64,000 nucleotides of DNA from Clostridium thermopalmarium DSM 5974 (GTDB lineage Bacteria; Bacillota; Clostridia; Clostridiales; Clostridiaceae): contig NZ_PVXN01000053.1 in NCBI RefSeq assembly GCF_002995795.1, forward strand, positions 1-64,000. Direction: 5' to 3'. Shown piece after piece: positions 43,954 to 53,104 of the stretch. The notes below the pieces were generated by a model. That model saw only the letters and a list, made by a program, of their open reading frames with translations. It ran no database searches and was not told the DNA's origin. The translations under genes and the position numbers were made by a program. Each line of letters opens with the position of its first letter. The first letter of the stretch is position 1.

Positions 43954-44163
43954 ATGACTTGGGGGGTGTTTTTGGGAGAAATAGTAAAAAATATAATTAG
44001 AAATGAACTGTATTTGTTATTTTTCATAGTAATTGAAGAAGTCATCCGCGTATTGATGAAAGCAAGAGATGATTTATCTTTTAGCTTAAATCAAATAATT
44101 ATAATGGTAGTTATTGTAGCTGTTATATCTGTAATACAACAATTAATAAAAAAGAAACCGTAA
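43954..44163 (+). CDS. Possible small membrane protein
   Basis: About 63-69 residues with two hydrophobic segments (ELYLLFFIVIEEVIRVLM and IIIMVVIVAVISVIQQLI) and a basic end. No family recognised. The GGGGGGTG at 43961 suggests a start at TTG 43972 or GTG 43966 rather than ATG 43954. It lies between tRNA-Sec and selD. It may be a real co-transcribed gene or a chance frame; I cannot decide. Confidence 0.35.
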   Translation: MTWGVFLGEIVKNIIRNELYLLFFIVIEEVIRVLMKARDDLSFSLNQIIIMVVIVAVISVIQQLIKKKP

Positions 44164-44233
44164 TGTAGATTAATTTCATGCTAATAATAGATAATTATCT
44201 TTTTATTAAGACAATATTTAAGGGGGAAGCGGC

Positions 44234-45292
44234 GTGAGTGATAAGGAACTAAAAAGACTTACACATATGTCTTCAAAGGCTGGATGAGCAAGTAAATTAG
44301 GTCCTAGTGACTTGGCACAAGTTTTGTGTCATTTAGATGATGATAAAGAAAAAGATCCAAACTTGATTGTAGGCTTTGATAAGTCGGATGATGCAGGAGT
44401 GTATAAGATTTCCGAAGAATTGGCACTCGTTCAAACCGTTGACTTTTTTACTCCAGTGGTTGATGATCCGTATATGTATGGTCAAATAGCAGCCGCAAAC
44501 TCTTTAAGTGACGTATATGCTATGGGTGGAAAGCCTCTAACAGCAATGAATATTGCTTGTTTTTCTTGTTCCATAGATTCTAAAATTTTGGCTAAAATAC
44601 TACAAGGTGGAGCTGATAAGATTAAAGAAGCTGGTGCTGTCTTAGCTGGTGGGCACACTGTAACGGACAATGAAATAAAATATGGGCTATCTGTTACAGG
44701 AACCATAGATCCATCAAAAATAATAACAAATTCAGGAGCAAGACCGGGAGATGTTTTAATTCTCACAAAGCCAATTGGAACAGGAATCCTCACAACTGCA
44801 TTTAAGAGGGACTTAATAAATGAGGGGGAACTTCAACAAGCTGTAAATGTGATGGCAACATTAAATAAAAATGCATCTGAAGCTATGCAAAAAATTGGCG
44901 TTAATGCATGTACTGATATAACTGGTTTTGGGCTTTTAGGACACAGTTATGAAATGGCTGAAGGTAGCGGAGTTGAAATTAAAATTTACAGTGAAAAGGT
45001 TCCGCTTATGGATAAGGTAATAAAGCTAATTGAAAATAAAGCAGTACCAGGGGGAGCATATTCTAATATTGATTATTTTGGAAAATGGGTTTACTTTGAG
45101 GACTCTGTTAAAGAGGATGTTAGAATTGCATTGTTTGATCCTCAAACTTCAGGAGGACTTTTAATTTCTGTATGTAAGGAAAAGTCCCTAGAACTTTTAG
45201 AAGATATTAATTCTAAAGGCTATTTAAAAGCAGAGATAATTGGAGAAGTACTACAATCAGGAACTCAAAAAAATATAATCACGGTTATTTGA
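44234..45292 (+). CDS. selD: Selenide, water dikinase (selenophosphate synthetase), Sec-containing
   Basis: Makes selenophosphate, the selenium donor for SelA, from selenide and ATP. The gene starts at GTG 44234, preceded by AGGGGGAA, and reads SDKELKRLTHMSSKAG, then an in-frame TGA at 44285-44287, then ASKLGPSDLAQVL. The TGA falls exactly at the active-site Cys/Sec position of SelD, so it encodes selenocysteine (residue 18). A frame beginning after the TGA (44312) would lose the catalytic residue. Glycine-rich LAGGHTV and TDITGFGLLGH blocks of the AIRS fold follow. A short CAAGT/ACTTG hairpin lies just after the TGA. The protein is about 352 residues. Confidence 0.95.
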
Positions 45293-45314
45293 AAAGTTAG
45301 AAGGGGCATAGCCT

Positions 45315-45353
45315 AAGTGGAGTTATCCATATAGAGGTTATGTCCACTTTTTT
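45315..45353 (+). terminator. Hairpin between selD and selA
   Basis: AAGTGGA and TCCACTT arms followed by TTTT. Partial terminator or attenuator within the sel gene cluster. Confidence 0.6.
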
Positions 45354-45368
45354 AAGGGAGGCATAGTT

Positions 45369-46769
45369 TTGAGTAATTTCGATAAGCAGCAAGTTTTTAG
45401 ACAGATACCACCTATAAATATTTTGCTTGATTTACCAGAGGTAAAAAAGCTAATCGAAACTTACGGAAGAGAATTTATAGTAGATACAATTCGATTAGTT
45501 GTAGATAATTTTAGAAAAAGTCCTAAGCCCATGTGTAGAGAAGAAATTATTGACTACATCGAAAAAGAACTCGATATATACATTAATGAATTTAATAATA
45601 TTGGATTAAAAAGAGTTATAAATGCTACAGGAGTTATTTTACATACCAATTTAGGTAGAGCTCCAATGCCTAAGGAAGCGATAAACTTAATTAATGAGGT
45701 AAGCAGTGGATATAGCAATCTTGAATTCGACCTTGAAAGTGGAGGAAGAGGTTCAAGGCATTCTCATATCGAGCATATTTTAAAAAGAATTACTGGAGCT
45801 GAAAGTGCGGTCATAGTTAATAATAATGCAGCAGCAGTATTCTTATGTCTTAATACTTTGGCAAATAACAGAGAAGTTATAATATCAAGGGGACAGCAGG
45901 TTGAAATTGGAGGAAGCTTTAGAATTCCAGATATAATAGCTAGAAGCTCTTGTAAAATGGTAGAGGTAGGAACCACAAATAAAACTAGGTTAAGTGATTA
46001 TTCTAATGCCATCACCGAAGAAACTTCTATACTATTAAAGGTACATACCAGCAATTATAAGATAACTGGCTTTACAGAGGAGGTACCTCTTCAAGATTTA
46101 GTATCTTTAGGTAAACAAAAAAACTTAATTATCATGGAGGATTTAGGAAGTGGAAGTTTATATGATTTATCATTAATAGGCTTACCTTATGAACCTACAG
46201 TTCAAGATAGCATAAAAAATGGAGCAGACATAGTAACCTTCAGTGGAGATAAGCTTTTAGGGGGAAGTCAAGCTGGAATAATTGTAGGTAAAAAAGATTT
46301 AATTGATAAAATAAAGAAAAATCCTCTAATGCGTATGTTAAGGTGTGATAAACTTACTATTGCTGCTCTCAGTGCTACATTAGAGCTATATATGGATTTA
46401 GATAAGGCAGTTCAAAATATACCTACTCTTAAGATGATGGCTTTATCGGAGAAAGAGCTTTTGAGTAAAGCTAATAAGCTTAAAGAGCTTATAAGTGAAA
46501 AGTTGGGTAATAAATGTGCAATAGAGGTAATTGATGAGCTGGATGAAGTTGGAGGAGGTTCTCTTCCAGGTGTTACTCTTAATGGAAAAGCAGTTGCATT
46601 GACCGCAGAAAATATGAATGTAAATGTTCTTCAAGAAAAACTTAGAAAATCACATATTCCGATTATATGTAGGATAAATAAAGATAGAATTAGCTTAAAC
46701 GTAAGAACAATACATGACGAAGAATTTGAAATTATTGTTAATACTCTTTGGGGTATAATAGGTGAATAG
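45369..46769 (+). CDS. selA: L-seryl-tRNA(Sec) selenium transferase
   Basis: Converts Ser-tRNA(Sec) to Sec-tRNA(Sec) using selenophosphate. The 466-residue PLP enzyme begins at TTG 45369 with GGGAGGC upstream. It has the N-terminal tRNA-binding region (FRQIPPINILLDLPE), INATGVILHTNLGRAP, and the PLP lysine in FSGDKLLGGSQAGIIVG (near residue 295). It follows selD after 76 bases and is followed by selB only two bases later. Confidence 0.96.
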   Translation: MSNFDKQQVFRQIPPINILLDLPEVKKLIETYGREFIVDTIRLVVDNFRKSPKPMCREEIIDYIEKELDIYINEFNNIGLKRVINATGVILHTNLGRAPMPKEAINLINEVSSGYSNLEFDLESGGRGSRHSHIEHILKRITGAESAVIVNNNAAAVFLCLNTLANNREVIISRGQQVEIGGSFRIPDIIARSSCKMVEVGTTNKTRLSDYSNAITEETSILLKVHTSNYKITGFTEEVPLQDLVSLGKQKNLIIMEDLGSGSLYDLSLIGLPYEPTVQDSIKNGADIVTFSGDKLLGGSQAGIIVGKKDLIDKIKKNPLMRMLRCDKLTIAALSATLELYMDLDKAVQNIPTLKMMALSEKELLSKANKLKELISEKLGNKCAIEVIDELDEVGGGSLPGVTLNGKAVALTAENMNVNVLQEKLRKSHIPIICRINKDRISLNVRTIHDEEFEIIVNTLWGIIGE

Positions 46770-46771
46770 AC

Positions 46772-48691
46772 ATGAAAAATGTTGTAATGGGAACAGCTGG
46801 ACATATAGATCATGGAAAAACAGCACTTGTTAAAAGGCTGACAGGAATTGATACAGACAGATTAAAAGAGGAAAAGCGAAGAGGAATGACTATTGAGCTC
46901 GGCTTTGCACCTTTAACTCTTCCAGAAGGAAAGGTTATTTCTGTAATAGATGTGCCTGGACATGAAAAGTTTATTAAAACCATGGTAGCAGGGGTTACAG
47001 GCATAGATTTTGTCATGCTGGTTATAGCTGCTGATGAAGGGATAATGCCTCAGACCAAGGAGCATATTGATATAATATCCCTTTTAAATATAAAATCTGG
47101 AGTTGTGGCTCTTACAAAAACAGATTTAGTAGATGAAGAATGGCTCAACATGGTAAGGGAGGATATAAGGGAAAATCTTAAGGATACTCCTCTTAAAGAT
47201 TATTCAATTATACCTGTATCTTCTGTAAGTGGAGAAGGTATTCAAGACCTTATAAAAGAATTAGAAGTTTTGGCAAAGGAGGCCTCAAAGAAAGAGGCGC
47301 AGAATTTATTCAGGATGGCTATAGATAGGGTATTTACTATTACAGGCCATGGAACAGTGATTACAGGGACTATTGCAGGAGGAGAAGTTAAGAAAGGCGA
47401 TATTATAGAGATATTACCAAAAGGTTTAGAGGCTAGAGTTAGAGGAATACAAGTACATAATAAAAATGTAGATATGGCTGCTTCTGGAGATAGGTGTGCT
47501 TTAAACATAGTAGGAATTGAAAAATCGGAAATTGAAAGAGGAAATGTGGCAGCAGAAATTGGACTTATGAAAGCTACTAGGCTTGTTGATGCTGTCCTTT
47601 ATGGAGTAAAGGATGTTAAGAACATAGTACATAATCAGAGAGTACATGTTCATATAGGAACTAAAGAAGTCCTTGCTAGAATAAGGATTTTAGGCAAAGA
47701 TGAAATTCTAGGAGGAGATAAAGGTTATGTTCAACTAAGATTTGAAGAACCAGTTGCGGCACTTAGAGGAGATAAATTTATAATACGTTCCTATTCTCCA
47801 GAAGTTACTATAGGTGGAGGAACTATAATATTTCATTCAACAAGAAATAGACAAAGATTCTCTGAAGAAAGTATTAAGGAATTAAATATAGGGGAAAAGG
47901 GTGCCTTGGAGGAGTTAATAGAGCTTTGTATTAAAGATTCAAAAATGTTTTTAAGCCTTGATGAACTTTTTAGATTAACCCTTGGAAATAAAGAAGAAAT
48001 AGAGAAGGTACTTAATAATTTAGTATATTATAATAAGATAGTTTATTTAAAGGATGTAGACAAGTATTTAAGCAGAGAGCTGTATTATAAATACATGGAT
48101 AACATCAATAGCAAGTTTAAAAACTTATATAAGAAATATCCTTTTAGGTTTCAAATAGATAAAGAAGAAATTAAAAGTAAGCTGTTTAATTATTTGGATG
48201 TAAAAGAATTTACTGCTTTAATAAATTCATATATTAAAGATGGTATTTTTGAGGTAAATAATAATTTTTTAATTCAAGGAGATAAAGAAGCTATTAAGAA
48301 AATTCTTCAAATGCCTGAGACTGAATTAATAGAGAAGGTTATTTTGGAAGATGGACTAGGGGTTAGAAATATTCAAAGATTAAAAGAAACTGTGAATATA
48401 GGGGAATATAAGCATGAAGATATTGTGAAGTTTTTAGTACAGATTGGCAAAGTGGTAGATTTAGGAGGAGGGGTTTTACTCCATAAAGATATCTTTAATG
48501 AAGTTGTAAAGAAGATAAAAAATATTTTTGATAAGAAAAAAACCCTTTCTGTAGCAGAAATTAGAGATTATCTAGAAACAAGCAGAAAAATAGCTCTAGC
48601 ACTAATGGAATATTTAGATAGACTAGGAGTCACCATAAGAGAAGGAGATATTAGAAGGCCGGGAATTAATTATATGAAGTATTTTACATAG
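46772..48691 (+). CDS. selB: Selenocysteine-specific translation elongation factor
   Basis: Brings Sec-tRNA(Sec) to UGA codons next to a SECIS hairpin. The 639 residues have EF-Tu-like G motifs ([33 protein letters not shown]) in the first 180 residues, then beta-barrel domains and the C-terminal winged-helix repeats (from about 380) that bind the SECIS RNA, ending in [11 protein letters not shown]. Two bases after selA, so translation is coupled. Length and order are typical for bacterial SelB. Confidence 0.96.
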   Translation: MKNVVMGTAGHIDHGKTALVKRLTGIDTDRLKEEKRRGMTIELGFAPLTLPEGKVISVIDVPGHEKFIKTMVAGVTGIDFVMLVIAADEGIMPQTKEHIDIISLLNIKSGVVALTKTDLVDEEWLNMVREDIRENLKDTPLKDYSIIPVSSVSGEGIQDLIKELEVLAKEASKKEAQNLFRMAIDRVFTITGHGTVITGTIAGGEVKKGDIIEILPKGLEARVRGIQVHNKNVDMAASGDRCALNIVGIEKSEIERGNVAAEIGLMKATRLVDAVLYGVKDVKNIVHNQRVHVHIGTKEVLARIRILGKDEILGGDKGYVQLRFEEPVAALRGDKFIIRSYSPEVTIGGGTIIFHSTRNRQRFSEESIKELNIGEKGALEELIELCIKDSKMFLSLDELFRLTLGNKEEIEKVLNNLVYYNKIVYLKDVDKYLSRELYYKYMDNINSKFKNLYKKYPFRFQIDKEEIKSKLFNYLDVKEFTALINSYIKDGIFEVNNNFLIQGDKEAIKKILQMPETELIEKVILEDGLGVRNIQRLKETVNIGEYKHEDIVKFLVQIGKVVDLGGGVLLHKDIFNEVVKKIKNIFDKKKTLSVAEIRDYLETSRKIALALMEYLDRLGVTIREGDIRRPGINYMKYFT

Positions 48692-48730
48692 AAATTGGTT
48701 TAATTCTATATTGAAAGGAGGTGAAAATCA

Positions 48731-49030
48731 ATGATAAAAATAACTAAAGCAGCTGTTGAGAAATTCAATGAGTTAAAAGCTGAATTAAATAATCCTGAAA
48801 ATGCTATGCTTAGAATTGTTTTTGGAGGTTATGGCTGAGGAGGCCCTAGATTAGATTTGACTCTGGATGAGTCAAAAAAAGAAAATGATATTATAGAGGA
48901 ATCAGAAGGAATAAAAATAGTGTATGATAAGGATCTTGGAGAATTTCTACAGAATTCAACTATAGATTATTCAGACAACTGGTTCCAACGTGGATTTATT
49001 ATAAGAGGAGGAAACACATCCTGCTGCTAA
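48731..49030 (+). CDS. HesB/IscA-like selenoprotein
   Basis: Opens at ATG 48731, nine bases after the ribosome site AAGGAGGTG. MIKITKAAVEKFNELKAEL, then LRIVFGGYG, an in-frame TGA (48836-48838), GGPRLDLTLDE, and WFQRGFIIRGGNTSCC to the TAA at 49028. The length (99 residues) and layout match HesB/IscA iron-sulphur carrier proteins, whose three conserved cysteines are here Sec36, Cys98 and Cys99. Reading through as selenocysteine is supported by conservation on both sides and by its place 39 bases after selB. HesB-like selenoproteins are known in bacteria. It may bind iron-sulphur or selenium-linked metal; the precise role is unknown. Confidence 0.88.
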
Positions 49031-49072
49031 TAATAGAAATAAATTGTGACAATCTCTAATATTAAACATTCC

Positions 49073-49157
49073 ATATGAGATTTGTATTTAGGAAAGATTC
49101 ACTACGCAAAGAAGCTCTAATGCTAGTTCAATGCTTTCTACAATGCAAATCTCATAT
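49073..49157. other. Long structured element after the HesB-like gene
   Basis: A 12-base stem ATATGAGATTTG (49073-49084) with CAAATCTCATAT (49146-49157) encloses a second stem TAGGAAAG/CTTTCTA (49089-49096, 49134-49140) and a 37-base inner region. No T-run follows. The surrounding 49031-49378 holds no gene I can support. It could be an unusual terminator or an RNA element. Confidence 0.4.
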
Positions 49158-49378
49158 TTCAGTTCAATATTAAAAAAATTATTTACATTTATTAAATAAT
49201 AATGTTTTAGGTTAATAATATGGATTATTAACCACATAAGTAAATTAGAATTATGAATGCTGAAGTATATCACAAGTAATGATTAATGTATAATTTGGTA
49301 CATACTTTTCTTATATTTTATATTATAATAATTGTATATATCAGGGTAAATAACTAAGGTTAGGAATGATGATATACA

Positions 49379-51871
49379 ATGAAATTAAATTTTTTAGGTG
49401 GAGCTGCAGAGATTGGAGCTAGTTCAATACTAGTAAATATGGATGGTAAAAACATACTGCTAGATTGTGGAATAAGGCAGGGAGGGAACAAGGATCCTCT
49501 ACCAGACTTAAGGACAATACAAGATAAGGGCGGATTAGACGCTATAGTTTTAAGTCATGCCCATATGGATCACATAGGAGCGCTGCCTATTATAAGTAAG
49601 GAGTATCCTAATGCAAGGATATATATGAATAATATGACAAAGGACTTAGTAAGAGTTCTTCTGTATGATAGTATAAAACTAATGAATAATAGAGAAGCTG
49701 AAATTCCATTATACTCTGAGACAGATGTAGAAAATATGCTGGACAGAGTTTTTACTATAAATTATGAAACTACTTTTGCTATATTGGATGGAATAGAACT
49801 TACTTTTTATATGGCAGGTCACATTGCAGGAGCAAGCTGTGTTTATTTGGTTTCCAAAGAAGGAAGCTTGTTTTATTCAGGAGACTTTTCTTTATTCTCT
49901 CAAATTTCAGTAGAAGGAGCTAGAATTCCAAAGCTAAGGCCGGATTTAGGAATATTTGAATCAACATATGGAGATAAGCTTCATGGAAACAGAGAAATAG
50001 AACAAGAAAGGCTTATAGAAATTGCTCAAGAGTGTATATCAAAGGGTGGAAAAATGCTAATACCTGCCTTTGCTTTAGGAAGGTCTCAAGAAGTTATACT
50101 AATGCTAAAAAAAGTTATGAATAAGGGTAAATTAAAGAAAACCAAGATATATGTTGATGGTATGGTTAGGAATATAAATAAAGTATATAAGCAGAATCCA
50201 TTATATCTTAAAAGTTATTTAGGAAAGAAAATATTAAAGGGTATAGAGCCTTTTTATGATGATAATATAATTCCAATAAAGGATAAGCAGGAGAGAGAAG
50301 ATATAATTAAAAGCAAAGAAAGCTGTATAATAATATCAAGTTCTGGAATGTTAAGCGGTGGACCAAGTGAACAGTATGCAGAAAATATAGTTTCAGATGA
50401 AAAGGGATATATAGTGTTTACTGGATATCAAGATGAAGAATCTCCAGGTAGAAAGCTATTGGATTTAATTGAAAATCCTGAGGAAGAGAAAACTATTGAA
50501 TTAAATGGGAAAATTATACCTGTTAGAGCCATAGTAAAAAGAGTTGGGCTTTCAGCACATAGTGATAAAGATGAGATTAAGGCGCTTATAGCTGCACTTT
50601 CTCCAAGGCATAGTTTTCTTGTTCATGGGGAAGAAATGATAATCTCATCTTTAGCAAAAGAAATTGCTAAGGATATAAGAACATTGGTATACACTCCTAA
50701 AAGTGGAGATGAATTTGATATAGATATAAAAAATCCTAGAAAGCAATTAAGAAAAGAATTAAAGTATAAGTTAAACAAAAAAGAAGCTTTTGAAGCAGAG
50801 TTTCAAGAGGAACTCTGGAACTTTATAAGACAGAACTATGGAGATAGGGCGTTTGCAATAGAAGATATAATATTCATTTGGTATGGAAAAGAAGGCAATT
50901 CAAAAGAAGAAATTCAAAGGTTTCAAGATATATTGTTAAATTCAATATACTTCAAACAGGATTTAAGAAGGTTTTTTATGTATAGAGTATGTAGTCTTGA
51001 AGATGTGGAAAAAGAATTGGCACCTAAGGAACTAAAACAAAATGAAGTGCTGGACTTAGTAGAGAAATATTTTAAAGAATATGATTATAGAAAAGCAGGA
51101 TTAAAGCTTGATGAGAAAAAGGTTATTTTAAACTTTGATTTTCCAAGGGCAGTAGATAAATCTATATATGCTCGCATGGAGGACTTCACAAAGGAAACCA
51201 GCTGGGATATAGAAATCAATGAAAGAAGTAACACTAATGCAGCAGAAGCTTTGATAAGAAACATTTTTGGGGCTATGAATATAAAAAAGATATCTTTTCA
51301 TCTTTTAGATGATAAATACATAATAAAAGCAGATAAACCTGCATATAATTTGGAAGAGATATGCGCTAGATTTAAGTATTTAACAGGTTTGGATATAGAT
51401 TTTATTTTTGATGAAGCGGGAAAAGAAGATAAAGGCTGTGAAGAAGAGATATGGGTTAGCAATTCTGATAAAAAAATGGAGCAAAATAAAGCCTTACAAT
51501 ACATAGACAAATTCTTCTGTGATAAAGAATTTAAGCCCTACAAAAAGAGTGTAAAACTTCCTAACTCTATAGAACTTTGCTTTATATCTCCCAATATAGG
51601 TTTAAAGTATAAGGAAGATTTAAAGGAGTTATCTTTACAGATAGGATGGAATGTTTCTATAGCTAGATCTGTTAATCAAAATGAAGTTATAAAGACTGCT
51701 CTTCAATTGTGCTTACAAAATGAAATTAAATTAAGAAAAAATCCATCTTTTAATCCAGTAAATCTTCAAGTTACGCTAAAGCTGGATATGGATTCTGTTG
51801 ATTTAGATAAACTGAATAAAATTAAGAAAATATTTGATTATAACACAGGGTGCAGCTTAAATTGGCAATGA
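49379..51871 (+). CDS. MBL-fold beta-CASP hydrolase with duplicated C-terminal domain
   Basis: Residues 1-450 are a metallo-beta-lactamase plus beta-CASP module of the CPSF/RNase family: HAHMDHIG zinc motif, GHIAGASC, YSGDFS, ESTYGD, ALGRSQEVIL and LSAHSDKDEI. These proteins cut RNA, or sometimes DNA. The next 380 residues are unusual: after a linker (450-550), a segment at about 555-650 (NEVLDLVEKYF, SWDIEINERSNTNAAEALI) is repeated at about 703-805 (NKALQYIDKFF, GWNVSIARSVNQNEVIKTAL). I do not recognise this repeat as a named domain; it may bind nucleic acid. It has a weak ribosome site (AGGAATGATGATATACA). Clostridial homologues of similar architecture probably exist. Confidence 0.8.
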   Translation: MKLNFLGGAAEIGASSILVNMDGKNILLDCGIRQGGNKDPLPDLRTIQDKGGLDAIVLSHAHMDHIGALPIISKEYPNARIYMNNMTKDLVRVLLYDSIKLMNNREAEIPLYSETDVENMLDRVFTINYETTFAILDGIELTFYMAGHIAGASCVYLVSKEGSLFYSGDFSLFSQISVEGARIPKLRPDLGIFESTYGDKLHGNREIEQERLIEIAQECISKGGKMLIPAFALGRSQEVILMLKKVMNKGKLKKTKIYVDGMVRNINKVYKQNPLYLKSYLGKKILKGIEPFYDDNIIPIKDKQEREDIIKSKESCIIISSSGMLSGGPSEQYAENIVSDEKGYIVFTGYQDEESPGRKLLDLIENPEEEKTIELNGKIIPVRAIVKRVGLSAHSDKDEIKALIAALSPRHSFLVHGEEMIISSLAKEIAKDIRTLVYTPKSGDEFDIDIKNPRKQLRKELKYKLNKKEAFEAEFQEELWNFIRQNYGDRAFAIEDIIFIWYGKEGNSKEEIQRFQDILLNSIYFKQDLRRFFMYRVCSLEDVEKELAPKELKQNEVLDLVEKYFKEYDYRKAGLKLDEKKVILNFDFPRAVDKSIYARMEDFTKETSWDIEINERSNTNAAEALIRNIFGAMNIKKISFHLLDDKYIIKADKPAYNLEEICARFKYLTGLDIDFIFDEAGKEDKGCEEEIWVSNSDKKMEQNKALQYIDKFFCDKEFKPYKKSVKLPNSIELCFISPNIGLKYKEDLKELSLQIGWNVSIARSVNQNEVIKTALQLCLQNEIKLRKNPSFNPVNLQVTLKLDMDSVDLDKLNKIKKIFDYNTGCSLNWQ

Positions 51872-51905
51872 GCTGAACTTTAAGATAAAAACAAGGAGGG
51901 GCTTA

Positions 51906-52709
51906 ATGATGAAAATATATATTAGTGCTGATATTGAAGGAACAACAGGAATAACAAGCTGGGATGAGACTGAAAAAGATAAGGAAAGTTATGCTAGATT
52001 TCAGGAGCAAATGAATAGGGAAGTAAAGGCTGCTTGCGATGGGGCAATAAAAGCTGGAGCTAAGGAAATATGGATTAATGATGCTCATGACAGTGGAAGA
52101 AACTTAAATCCTAGGTTACTTCCTAAAAACATAAAAATAATAAGAGGGTGGGCAGGACATCCTTTTTCCATGGTACAGGAGTTAGACAGCAGTTTTGATG
52201 CAGTTTTATTTACAGGATATCATTCTCATGGAGGTTCTAGAAGTAATCCTCTAGCTCACACTATGAATCCATATGATGTAGATTATATAAAAATCAATGG
52301 AGAGTATGCTAGTGAATTTACTCTTCATGCTTATGCAGCAGCCTATGTTGGTGTACCTTCTGTATTTATAAGCGGAGATAAAGGGCTTTGTGAAGATGCA
52401 AAAAGACTTAATCCCAATATTAGAACAGTAGGAGTAAATGAAGGAAGGGGAGCTTCTACCATAAGTATTCATCCAGATTTAGCTGTTGAAATGATAGAAA
52501 AAGAAGTAGAGGAGGCTCTAAAAGGGGATTTAAGCCTTTGCAAAATTCAACTTCCTAAAGAATTCAATTTAGAAATAGGATATGTATCTCACACAAAAGC
52601 TCATAGATTCTCATTTTACCCAGGAGCAAAACTAGTATCTTCTAAAGTTGTGGCATTTACTTCGGAAGACTACTTTGAAATTTTAAGGACAATATTATTC
52701 CTTACATAG
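51906..52709 (+). CDS. D-aminopeptidase, DppA/M55 family
   Basis: A 267-residue metallopeptidase that in Bacillus releases D-amino acids from peptides and is compartment-like decameric. Motifs of M55: MKIYISADIEGTTGITSWDE with metal-binding Asp8 and Glu10, WINDAHDSGRN, TGYHSHGG and GEYASEFTLHA. The C-terminal 50 residues are shorter than I would expect for a sensor domain. AAGGAGGGGCTTA precedes ATG 51906; ATG 51909 is equally good. Role in salvage of cell-wall peptides is a family-based guess; no dpp transporter is next to it. Confidence 0.85.
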   Translation: MMKIYISADIEGTTGITSWDETEKDKESYARFQEQMNREVKAACDGAIKAGAKEIWINDAHDSGRNLNPRLLPKNIKIIRGWAGHPFSMVQELDSSFDAVLFTGYHSHGGSRSNPLAHTMNPYDVDYIKINGEYASEFTLHAYAAAYVGVPSVFISGDKGLCEDAKRLNPNIRTVGVNEGRGASTISIHPDLAVEMIEKEVEEALKGDLSLCKIQLPKEFNLEIGYVSHTKAHRFSFYPGAKLVSSKVVAFTSEDYFEILRTILFLT

Positions 52710-52818
52710 CAGTTTAATATTGAACATTCCAATGGAACCTCTTCTTTTAATTTTTACTTAATAATTAGTATTATTAATAATTTATATTATTGTATTAGTA
52801 TTTTTTGAATGTCATATG

Positions 52819-52883
52819 TGTCATATTAGAAAAGCCATCATTATCGCATCTAATGCGACAATGATGGCTTTTCTAATATGACA
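52819..52883. repeat. Long perfect inverted repeat
   Basis: A 24-base arm beginning TGTCATATTAGAAAAGCC (52819-52842) is perfectly repeated in inverse at 52860-52883, with a second small stem (TCGCAT/ATGCGA) in the middle. It is much longer than a normal terminator and lacks an adjoining T-run. It may be the bidirectional terminator of dppA, a small repeated element, or a regulatory hairpin. Confidence 0.6.
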
Positions 52884-53023
52884 GGTAAATGAAGAGGTGA
52901 ATGCGTTAAAGTGCTATGTTCTAAATTTTTACCTCAATGTTTAAAATTATGTTCATTATTTATTAACAACTGTAATTTTAAATTATAATTGTAATGGATA
53001 GATAAAGGTTATTATTTGCTGTT

Positions 53024-53060
53024 AACGTATTCATATAATTTTATATAAAGTGAATACGTT
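53024..53060. promoter_or_regulatory. Inverted repeat in the ABC operon promoter
   Basis: Arms AACGTATTCA (53024) and TGAATACGTT (53051) are perfectly inverse, spaced by 17 bases rich in TATA. TTAACG (53022) and TATAAA (53044) could be promoter elements with a 16-base spacer. It lies 45 bases before the binding-protein gene and is a probable regulator-binding site. Confidence 0.45.
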
Positions 53061-53104
53061 GGCAATAATAATAACTATAAAAGAAAATAAATAGGAGGAT
53101 ATTT

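Larger units (their letters stand above)
52710..53104. other. Intergenic region with two long inverted repeats
   Basis: No gene is seen in these 395 bases. A long perfect stem lies at 52819-52883 and another inverted repeat at 53024-53060, listed separately. The region ends with the AGGAGGA ribosome site of the binding-protein gene. Confidence 0.5.

Noticed and set aside
43827-44045. Minus-strand open frame of 72 codons over tRNA-Sec
   Set aside because: Its C-terminal part is antisense to the tRNA and ends in the RVGIEPT-like translation that tRNA and its flank typically give; no ribosome site.
44234-44290. selD as a frameshifted pseudogene because of the TGA
   Set aside because: The TGA is at the conserved Sec/Cys position, the frame is otherwise intact and the complete Sec machinery is adjacent.
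49088-49273. 61-codon minus frame near the sel locus
   Set aside because: Overlaps the hairpin at 49073-49157, no ribosome site and no recognisable domain.
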